From Odontomyia ornata (lineage: Eukaryota; Arthropoda; Insecta; Diptera; Stratiomyidae), in contig OZ017740.1 of NCBI GenBank assembly GCA_963969285.1, forward strand, positions 251,921,586 to 251,985,585: a DNA stretch of 64,000 nt. Direction: 5' to 3'. Positions 45,801-57,800 of the stretch are shown here, piece after piece (position 1 is the first letter of the stretch; each line of letters starts with the position of its first letter). A program made the position numbers and the translations under genes. Under the pieces are notes generated by a model. The model worked only from the letters and a program-made list of their open reading frames with translations, was not told the origin of the DNA and did no database searches.

Positions 45801-48800
45801 TCATGAATCCATCCGTATGTTCATAACCGAATTCTGTACAACAAATGAAGATGGTACGACGGTACGGCGTGCCTAATAATCTTGATTAAGGATATAAATA
45901 GTTCAGTAATATTAACATAATGACAATTAACCGCAACAACTAAAAAAAAAAATATCACAGATCTATTAAACCCATTACAATGTATGTAACCCGAGCAATC
46001 GTCACAAATCTATTATCAGTTATCCTATATTTAGGAACAAATTTAGTTCAATGAATTTGAGGATATTATCATTATTAGGATTATTTTTAATTGTACAAAT
46101 TATTACGGGATTATGTTTAGCAATACATTATACTGCCGATATTAATATAGCATTTAACAGCGTATCTCATATTTGCTGGGATGTAAATTACGGTTGACTA
46201 TTACGAACCTTTCACGCAAACGAAGCATCTCTCTTTTTTATTTGCATTTACTTACATATCGAGCGAGGTATTTATTATAATTCATTCATTTATATACATA
46301 ACATACTTGAATGGTAGGAGTTATTATTTTATTTTTTATATTTTATATATATTATATTTTTATGTGTTTCAAGGTAAATTTAATATAAAATGAATTATTA
46401 ACGGTACCTTCAGTCTTTTCTTTCGTTAAACCTGACCGGGTATGGGACCCGCCACGTTGGCTGGCCCCTCCAGTATAATGAGCTAGCCATCGGGTGAGCT
46501 CACCCCTTTTAAAGTCGTTTACAGGTGCTCTCGCAGGGTAGAGTGGCCTTCCGCTCGCGTGCCTATTTATGGTATAGAATTATGTGATTCAATCACATCA
46601 GACTATAACTTAAATTTGCCACGTTCACATTTTCCATTTAAGGGAAAATTTCATGCAAATTATGTTTGTATGAGTTTTTCACTTAAATAGAAAATATATG
46701 GCCATGTCTACACTGGATCTTGATCCGGGTGGGGTGCGAGGAGGCACGGCTTCCACGTGGATGCCCCGCTCTTATTTGGGGGCCATAAGTATCGTCGGTA
46801 ACGACGAAATCCTCTCAAGTACCGTCTGTTTTCGCTAGGCCCAGTTTGCCATTTGCTTTAGTAATTTCAACCTTTGGTAGGTTACCTCCGGTCGATACGT
46901 GTTGGTATAAAAAAAATTCGTGAATGCGAAATTTTTTTGTAGTGGGTCCTTGTGCTGGGGAAAAGACCCCGCCCCACGACACCGCAATGCTAGCCTGCCA
47001 GTGCATTCACGCGTCCTCAGACAAGGCCAATCTCGGCGAATCCTACCATCCTCTCTCGCTGAGGCAGCAGACCATCGCTGCAGTCCTTCACGGACAGTTT
47101 TCTACCCTCTTTCACTACACGGTGGCATATTCAACCATGATCTCATACAAAAACGAGCGGCCACCAGCATTTTTGACACGCGCTCGTTCCGCGGCACTGT
47201 CTGTGATTCGGACCACTACCTTACAAGGATCAAGCTCCAATACCACATCTCCAAGAGCTATAAGCAGGGAAAATCAGTTACCACAGGGTACAAAATACAC
47301 AGGCTCTTTCATTTAGCTTAGTAACGCCCACATACATGTAAGCGCTGGAAAATAGCATCAACATATCCCAGCAGTCGGGATAAAGTAATGACATCAAAAT
47401 CATGTGAAAGACAATAAGAGATGCGGTAACTGAAGCGGCCGAAGAGGTCTTGTGGCACCGGCCAAAGAAAATTAGGAACGACTGGTACATCCAGCGACCA
47501 ACTCGGGCCAAAGAAGAATAATACAACACCCTCCGACGGCAGGCTAAAAAAAATGTGACGAAAAAAGAAATGACTGACCATCAACACCTAGATCCAACAG
47601 ATAAACGGAAACATGACCTTACATGGTCAGATCGGCGTATGCCTCCTTTAAACAACTAAGAGACGGCTTCAATCCAAAAACAAGTCTCTGCAAAAGTGCA
47701 CAAAAAGCAATCATAGGTAACCCAGCCAAAATTAAAAACAACATGGCTTTCCATTCTGTGAAAATCACTCGAATAATGGAAAAAATCTGATAAGCATAAG
47801 CCGCGACCAACTTACAAATTCATCGCGGAAAATAGTTAACGTTAAAAACCAATCGGTGCTTTTACCTAAGTACCTTTAGACAAGAAAAAAAATGAAGAAC
47901 CTGTTGATAAAATATTCCAGCGTTTATCCCAAGAAAAAGATGCGTGGTTTCTATCGAGATCATCAAAGTCAGTCAAGAATTTAACCAATTCGGAGTTTTC
48001 GTAATTGTGTCTTTTCCCTGGATGTACATTTACTGCATTGGACGCTATTTATTGTGCGAAATTCGTTCATACAATCCATAACTTAAAAGCAGCTAGTTTC
48101 TCGACATTGCTGTGCTGTGACCTCATATTTTGTGTCATAACATACTCAGCTAATATACATCAGGTACAGAAAATGAAGCTACTTGGTATGGTCGCTTCTT
48201 ATGCGCTCGTATATCCACACATATTGACGGCAATATATAAACCTAGAAAGGGAGGGAAATATGCGGACTTATGCCCTGATATTTTTGGTGTAAAAATAAA
48301 GCAGTGGAACAAGTTATTAAAAAAAATATGAAAAATAGTTAGTTTTCAGATTTCAGTCACTCTTACCCACCAAAAAAGAGCGATCATCGAAGGAGTGGGT
48401 AAGTACCATTTTGTTTCTTTTTTCTTCTCATTATTTGATGGATTATAAAGATTTAAATATTCGATTTTTTTTAGTTTTGAACTTTATCTGGATGCCGTTG
48501 AAATTGAATTGGGCTCAATAGTTTTTGTTTTGGTTTATTTAAATATATTGGACAAAGGCGGGTATACGTGATAAGCATAAAAGAACGAAATAGTCTATAC
48601 TTGATATATATTCATTAATTTATTAAAGGCCGATTTGAATATTTTATGATTATTTTCAAACGAATCTTCTCGTGAAGTTAACTATTTTATTCAATATCTC
48701 ATTGTGTTATTGGTCCTTTTACGTCGGTTTCTTTTATTATTACATTAATTTATATATTTTTAAATTCTATTTTATGACCAAGCCTATTCTTTAAAACAAA

Positions 48801-51800
48801 AAAACATTAATCTTGATTTTAAAAGTAAAGGATTTGAAATTATTAATTGTAAAGTTAAAACTATATCACGTAGCGGAAAAAATGTTATCAAAAATACACA
48901 AATTATATCAGTAACGTCTGGACGTAACTTTTGACATGAGAATATTGAAATAAAAATGAATGCATAATTGAACCCCAAAATTCGATCTTTTCATTTTTGA
49001 GCCCTAATCGGGTATGGGGCCCGCCACGTTGGCTTTGCGATGTGGAAAAAGAACCTGCGTCCCCAGGCAAGGCCAATCTAGCTGAGCACTGATCTTTCGC
49101 ACGCTGCGGCAGCAGAACACCGCTGCAGTTCTGAACGAATATTGTTAACATCTTAAAATCACTACAACGTCTCATAAAAAGTTCTCCAAAATCATAGAAA
49201 GAAAAGTAAAGCCGTACTATGAAAGTATTATAGCAGAGTATTATGGCGGTTTTGGAAGTGGACGGTCTACAATAGACCAAATATTTTCAGTTAAACAGGT
49301 GCTCGAAATGTGCTGGGATAATATTAATGTGCAACAACTCTTTGTTGACTTCAAGCAAGCATATCACAGTGTTGACAGAAATGCCCTGTACAAAATAATC
49401 CTTGACTTTGGCGTCAGTCACGATGCTAAACTCAGAGTCCCCGGTTAAGGTAAACGGTGAACTAACGGACAGCTTCATAATGGAATCAGGCTTAAAATAA
49501 GGAGATGGGCTTGCCCAAATGCTCTTTAATATTGCGCTGGGACATGTCATCAGGAGGATATCAGCTGAAACTACTGGTACACTAATATTCAAGTCCATAC
49601 ACTCGGTAGCATATGCTGATGACATCAATATTATGGCACATTCAATCTCAGATTTCAAAGGAGCATTTCTGAGCATAGAATCTGAATCAAACTGAAATAG
49701 CCTACAAGTAAATGAAACTAAAACTAAATTCATGACTCAAACGAGGACGAACACTCCAGTCCGACACAACCTGACTGTAGGAGACTATAACCTTGAAAAT
49801 GTGGATAATTTTATCTACCTTAGAGCCAACCTGAATAGAAGAGGCGCTGAAAAGAACGAGATTGGACGCCACATATAAAGTCTATTGTTCGTACTTCCCA
49901 TGTTATGGTCGAGACTTGTATACAGCTAAAATAAGTTCGTTTCGACAAATCACTAGTCAAACCTGTGCTGTTATATGGAAGTGAAATATGGACCTGACTA
50001 GCGAATCCGAAAAGGTAGTGGATATTTTTGAATGCAAAGTGCTCCGGACAACCTACGGCCTAATCAAATAAGGAGTGGAGACTAGGTTACACGCTGTCTT
50101 GTTAAAACCACATATCGTTGATGTCAAGTTCATCCAATTCTGGCCACAAATATTCTTCTAACATAACACGATAGCGCTCTCCATTGACGGTAACATGACG
50201 GTCGTTTTCATCCACGAAAAAATACGGTCCAATCCAGCTCCGGTATGAAAACCGCACCAAACAGTAATTTTTTGCAGATGCAACGATGTCTCAAAAAGCA
50301 CATGTAGGTTTGTTGCTGACCAATAACGCATATTTTATTAACAAAACCATTGAGCCAGAAATGAGTTTCATCACTGAAGATGATTTTTCGATGAAATTCT
50401 TCATTTTCTTCTAGCTTCGCCAGACCCCAATTGGAGAAGTTTAGGTGTTTCGAATGATCAAATGGCTTTAGATCTTGAGTGAATATAATCTTATAACCAT
50501 GCAGGCATTGGTCTCTTCACAAAATACGCCACAGTGCCGTTTGAGCGATGCCCAATTCTTGAGAACGACGTGGAATCGACTGATTTGGCTAATTTTGAAT
50601 CGATGCACTTACGGGTGCGATATTTCTTTCGCTTCGTGCGGTACGACGTCTTTTTGGCACCGGGACATCCAATAGTGAAAATTTGGACTCGAACTTATCT
50701 ACTATAGCACGCACAGCCTGTCAGGTGGGACGATTATTACGGCCGAAAATTGGAGTAAGCGCTCTTAAAGTTGCGACCACCGACTCAGAATTTTGTTAGT
50801 AATTTTTAACTATTTGCAAACGTTACTAGTTCGTGAGCTTTACCATGATGAAAATGTTTACTTTAACTAACATTTTGACAATGGCAATTGATTTAAAAAG
50901 TTTAAGATTTCATATAAAGATACTAAATTGTTATGTCCCTAATCGAAAACCTATATGAGAAACTCGATCGACGAAGATAGTTCATCGCTGCTTTGATTTC
51001 GGAATTGGAAGACGCGGTTAATGGACCGAAACAGTTGGAGGCGCTTTTTGCAGGAAGCGAAGGCCCGAGAGGGGCTGTAGTGCTAAGAAGAAGAAGATAT
51101 GAGAAACATTTCAGCCTATTCCATAGCCTGTTCCATAGCCATGTATCGGCCTGTTTAATGGGGAATGCTAGAATGAGCATCCATTGCATTTACGTTTCCA
51201 CTACATGTTGGGAAATGTCTACTTTGCTCGAATATGTAAGGTGGAAAATGTATGCATGGAAAGTCTATGGCAATCCTAAAAGGTGTGACTTAAATAATTG
51301 AAATGAGGCTTAAGTATTTACTTACGTATAGCAAAAAACGATTCATTAATGTATCGCTTCACAAGAATCGTTGTGTCGTCAAAAAAAGATTCGTTAAAGT
51401 ATCGCCAGGAACGAGTTGTTAAGGCCCTTGAAGACGCTAAAACATGGTACTAGTAATCGTGGTTCGACTAAAGACCGGCAGCCAGTAGAATAAGTTGAGA
51501 CCTATTTACTTGAACTCGAACACGTCTGTTTACAAAACTACCAAGTTAATCTTTAATTTTTTATGCTAGCCATTTTGTACTCTAGATGTTGACACCACAA
51601 AATATTGATTAAAATGACATGTACGACTAGATGGCGAAAAATCAGTCCGCAATTACTAGTACTTGGTACAAGGAACACAGAGATTTGGCCACAAACATTG
51701 ACGAAAGTCGAAACAGGTTTGATTTAGGTCGGGTCGTTGGTGAGAGAAAAAAGTAGGAACACGTACAGACCCATAGACCTATAACATCAGCTCGAACTTG

Positions 51801-54800
51801 TTTTACTTGTACCATATTTCAGCGCCTACAGGGACCTTTAATGTACTGACAAAAACAAGTTGGATAAGCAGAACTAGGCACATGTCAGAGGGTTTTTGTA
51901 CTAAACATACGATATGTACACACCAATAATGAATAAACTCAATTAAAACTTTTAACGATATCTACAACAAATCATACTCGCTTTAGAAGAAAAATCATTG
52001 TTACCATTTTGTTGCGATATTATTAAAATATCATTGACTGAATGGAATATTAAAGATATTTTTGTTATTCATCTTACCTGAAAATTTGGAAAAGATATAA
52101 GCAAAAGTGTAGTGTCTAGGTCGATCGAAAGCCCAAATGGTAGAAATTTCATACTTTGTTATTGTTGCAATAAGATAAATTTTAAACGGCTATAGCTTTC
52201 GTAAGTACAATTCGATTTTATTGAAACTAACAGAGTATAAGAAAATTTTATCGGACTACTGTAATATATACTAAATTTCAGTGAATTCGCGGGTACCCAT
52301 ATGAATTTACTGGGGAAAATGTTACATTTACAAATCCTAGTATTATTAACAAAGTTGGATATATTTCGATTTCTAAGTTATTTGTTATTGTTGTAAACAA
52401 AATGTACGCTTTCATCAAAAGTCACTATCCTTGCATGTACTCGTACTTCAAATGTTGAAACGAGTAAAAACTTGCACAAATTTACTGAATATTCTCATTT
52501 TGAACGGCCGCCATCGAATGATTTTCCAAGAATATTCATGCTCTGTATCCTTCCTGAAGTTTTCATACAAATTTTAACAAGCCCAAAGGGTCTGATCTGG
52601 TTAGAAGCGCATACTGTTCCATAGCCATGTATTGTTGTTGTTGTGATACACGAAAATTCAAACCACAATAATTCGTTAAATACTATTCGATACTTTCGAA
52701 ATTATCATATTTGATTAATCTTAGAACTGGCTATCTGGTCGTCGAATTTAATAGAATTTGAGGGTTCCTTACCGATTTTATTCAAGAATCGCACTATTAC
52801 TAACAAATTTTAGCGAATTTCGACTTCCCTAAAACCGATGTCCTCCAAAAGAGCGTGCTTCCTTTTCCTTTTAATATTTTCATCTGTGAGCTACCTTTCA
52901 AAATAATACCCTGCTTCATCTATCCTAATGATCTGAAAATTTCTATATTTATTCATTTGGCTTATGATTGCATTGTACTCCAGAATGATCTGTACTCCAT
53001 TAAAACGAGACGTCAAACAAACTTCCTCTCAATTATTTTGTTTATTTAATGTCCGCAGACCAATTCTCTTTTTTCTTGAAAAGCTGTCGGGCCTCGCTTG
53101 TTCGAGTGAGCAGACGCGTTTCAACTCCTTTGAGCCATCTTCTGTGTCTAAAGGATGTGTGGAAGGAAATGACTTTATGTAGATGTAGAATGGGTTAAGC
53201 AGGTAAGTACTAAGACTAAATGCGAATTGGTCACATTTGAATAACTACGTATTCAAAATGCTAAACAATCAACCGATGATCCTGCAATTTGACTATATAA
53301 CTTGAATATTAACAACCATCACAACAGTATCTTGTCGTTAGTTTCCATGTTGTCTTCCTATGTATACCATGCCGCAGTCCTTGCATGTCAGTTTTTATAT
53401 GCCGCTGTTCTCTCATGTGTCATTCAGTTTTGGTTTATGTTTGTTTCCAACGTTGTTGCTAGTTTTGAATGCAGTTTGCAGAACCATAACTTCAATCTGT
53501 TTCAATACTTACACAATTCTAGAATAGTGCTCCCAAATTGATCTTCCTTGCTCATAGCACTTCTAGAGTGCGTTCATCGTAAATTCACTCGCTGTCTTAC
53601 AAATTTAATATTTCTTTCACTCCTTATGAGTATCGTTTGTTTTCCCTTCAATTCAAACACGAAGACTGTTTTTCAATTCAAATGAAAAACAAAGACTGTT
53701 TCTGGATGAATGCCTCCTCTTCAAACTGTGCAATAATCATCCTGATTGTCCTACTGCATGCCAGCTATGTTTTTGTCGTCTTTTAAGGTTACCACGAAAC
53801 CATGATCTTCTCCAGTCTTAGAAGGAATTCGGTAACAGAGCTATCGATTTAATTACATTTAGCGTTTCTCGACTTTGGTATTCATATTTTATAGGGAAAA
53901 CATATACAGCAGGGAGTACTTACTACAATTTCTTCCTCTTCGTAGCACTACAGCCCCTCTCGGGCCTTCGCTTCCTGCAACAAGCGTCTCCAAGTGTCTC
54001 GGTCCGTTGACCGCGTCCTCCAATTTACAAATCCGAGCAGCGATGAACTGTCTCTGTCGACCGAGTCAGACCAGCGTTTCCTCGGTTTCGCCACTAGTGT
54101 CCGCTCTTCAGTTCTCGCACCATTTTGGGTGTCCGTTGTTCGTTCATACGATTCACATGGCCAACTCGTTGTAGCTTCCGCAGCCTAACAATCGTTGAGA
54201 CCTCCGGCTCGCAAAAAATTTCATACAGCTCATGGTTGTATCGAATTCGCCATTGGTCCCCGTCTAGTACTAACATTGTTATTACTAACCCGCAATAAAT
54301 TCTGCCACTACCACCACTACCATTATCAATAAAAAGTTTTTCCAAAGAAAAAATAAATAAAATAACAAATAAAAATCAATCATAGCAACCCCATTGCGAA
54401 AATCTAGCGAAGCAATTGCTAGATTGTTGCAATGGGAATCTGCTGTTACCGCCATGAAGAGGAATAACGAACGAAACGACTGGTTGACGACGGCAACGGG
54501 TAGGTTATGCCACATTTGTTGTAGGTGTGTCGGGGCAGTTTTTCGTGCGGTACGCGATTGTAAAGATAGGAACATTAGCTTTTACTCGAGAAAAAGTCGA
54601 GGAAAGAGGGAACCTAATTTGCATTTCTGCGGTCCACAAGCTAGTGCAATTGCGCGGAGTATGTTTAATCGCTTCGACACCGTTGGCAATAGTATCGTTG
54701 CGAGTTGTCCAAGCGCAATGGTGTGTCGTCCGCAGATAGAGCCGAGCGGGTCGCGTTAGAAAAGTTTGATATATCTTCGTTGTTGCATACATTTTATTAG

Positions 54801-57800
54801 ATTCCGACAGTTTTCATTTAAGAGCAAGGTGGAATAAATAGCCATCGAGTGAATGCATGCAAAATAATTCGTGTGCCAAGAGGGGGATATTTTCTAAATT
54901 GCATGTCGAAATTTTTCAATATGAGGTGAAACCGATGCCATTGAAGTTAAATACGCTTTAAGTCTGCTGGTCTAAATAACAAAAAGTAAAGAATTACTGG
55001 GCGCCTTTTGAGAGGATATAAATATTCCCTTTTGGAAGGAAGCATATACTTGCATCGTGAATTAAAAGGCGGTGTAGTGAAAAAAAATTGACCCAAAAGT
55101 GTTGCTCATTCTTTGAGGCTGTAAAGTGCTCTATACCAAATTTTCGGTAAAGTCACAGCAAGTGAACGGTTCTCGTGAGTGTGCCTCTGGAATTCGCCTA
55201 ACCTTTGCAATTGTAGAGTTGGAGTGCGAGGATTAGAACTATTCCCACCGCAGTCAGTTAGCGTTAAATGCATCTTAGTAATATTGTTGCTGGCATCTTT
55301 TTTTTCAGCGGTAATTACGCGGAAGGGTGTAAGTTGACGGATGTTTAATGCCAGATTAACTGTATATTGAGGATGCGATGCTTATGCTCGATAAACAAAC
55401 AAATCGACACAGAGGTCAGTGTCACACACGCCGGACCCTGACCATCGAAATTCGTCCATCGCTTAATCCCCACTTTCCATCGACGCTCGATGAGAAAGAC
55501 AGACCATGTGATGTCGCCTTACGGCCGGATGGTCGTATTGTTATAATGGTAGAATTATCACCGGATGCGCGAGATAGTTCGAATCCATTGAAAAAATTCG
55601 TGCAAGTATACTAGTTCTTAATAATCTAGCAAATCTTACATCACAGATGTAAAAAGAAAAGAAATTGCTGGCACCTAAACCAGCAAAAGTCCTTAGCTTA
55701 TCAGCCAAAATGTCCAGAGAACGAAAATACAAAGAAATGTCTTATTCTGTTACTCGTATGTGTGGAGTAAATCAATTTTGATTTTATTTAAGTTGGATAG
55801 GATAGGAAACTTTTTTTAAAAGGGAAATAGTTTGTAATGAAAAATACAAAGAAATTAACTAATTATAACAAGAACAACACCAACGACATAAAGGGGTTTA
55901 GTATATGTATACATACACAAAGTATCTTTTATACGTAAGTTTTCAAAGAATTTGATAAACAAGAAACAGAAAAAGGGTTGCATACAAAGGGTATTAATTA
56001 AATCAACTTAATAGAAAAGTTGAGACTTTCTAAACTGCAAGACTGAATTGATACAAAAATTAAGTAAATTTTATTAAGACTGAAAGTGTAACAATTTGAT
56101 GTTTCTACATTTTTTTCCGAAAAAAGTGGAAGACTTTTTGCGCTAGCGAAATATTGATTAATGTATTAGTGTAAGTAGGTATTGGCAATGATTATGATAT
56201 TCTAAGCTGAAATTGTGTTCGAGACTGAATAAGATAAATTATAGTTAATTATATTTAAACATGTAAGCTCGATGACATTATGATACTTCTTAATTGAAAA
56301 GTCTGTTAAGGCTTTGATTTCTAAATGCAGCTCGATCGTAGTGTCATGAGGGTAAGTGTTTGAAATTCGTTATCGTGAAGTCCTTATGAACATTCGATTA
56401 ATCTGGCTTTCAAACAACCTGCTGACGTCATGAGCAAATTAAACGACTTGTCTAAAATCCGGTATTTTAGACCAAGTTACTTCCAAGAAACCTACTGAGG
56501 TCTCATTTAGTATAAGATTACTAACATTCATCGCACTCTAACGAAGTATAACACTACTAACAATGATTACGCGCATATTGATGAGCGGGTCTAGTTTCCA
56601 TGCCAGCATTCTAAGAAACTAGACAAATAATTAATATTAATTTGACACTATTGCCTCGTACGTATATACTAAAAAAGAAAATATTTCAAATATTTCTTCT
56701 ACACAAAAAAAAAAAAATATTTTTCAATGCTTTACATTGATAAAGCGGTTTTGAATGAATTAATAAAAAAGATTAGAATCCATCGAAACTCAGTTGACAG
56801 TGAAATGAAATTTAAGATACATCAGAGATAATTCCGTTTTGCTATCCAGCATTTTATATGATATGAGAAAAAAGTTATGACATAGCATCTCTATGGTAAC
56901 TGAAACGCCGAGTATTTCCACTAAGTTTTTAGGTAGATGATTATAATTAGCACTTGCTCAAGTGCTAAAACATTCACCAAGAATAAACTGACTTCAGTTA
57001 CCTTTAAACTAATTTCCAGTTTTTGATTGCATAGCGATAATGATTAAATAAATCTTTAATTCCTAGAAGCCTTTACTCAAAATATTCACGTTTTAATAGA
57101 AAAAAAAATTTATGTATTTTGCTCAACATTCCACATGCTTGCGGAAAATTCTATTTGATTTTAAATTGTTTTTTTTTATTGATGGACATTTTCACTGCAC
57201 ATTTCAGAGTTTTCGATAAATTTAGGCCTCTCAGGGATTATATAAGCTCTTTATATCTTACGAAAAGTATTAATGGATAGGAATAATAATTTTTGTTGGA
57301 TTATATTTAACAAATGAAAAAAAAAATATAACATGAATTGCTAACTCTAACAACGACTTTCCTTTCCAGTGGTGGGAAATATTTGTTTTTGTTGATGGAT
57401 GGCTTTTTGAACACCACTGCTACAATATTTAATGAGCGCCACAGGAATCGCATCGATGCGCGGCGCTTTATTATACTTTTGGGCTTTGATGATGAAACAA
57501 ACTTCATTCAGAGTTGATGGGGCTAATGGAAGCTCTCTGGGAATATCTATAGGCTACGATGTTTTGAAGCTATGTGGAGGATTACGGAGGTTCTTGAAAT
57601 ACGATGTCCATCTTTTCTGTTTTAATCTACGATGTCTTCCTACCATTTGGTCATGTTTTATTTATATCATTATCGATTCCGTGTAATTTAGACAACGACC
57701 TAACATAAACAATGGTTGTTTAACGGAGAGGTCCATTCCTTTCAGAGTATATAATCGTATAAATTTCATTACAAGTATTTGCCACTTTTATGTCTTACTT

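Noticed and set aside
48005..48331. Membrane protein or receptor fragment
   Set aside because: No recognisable domain or splice sites; kept only as a low-confidence frame.
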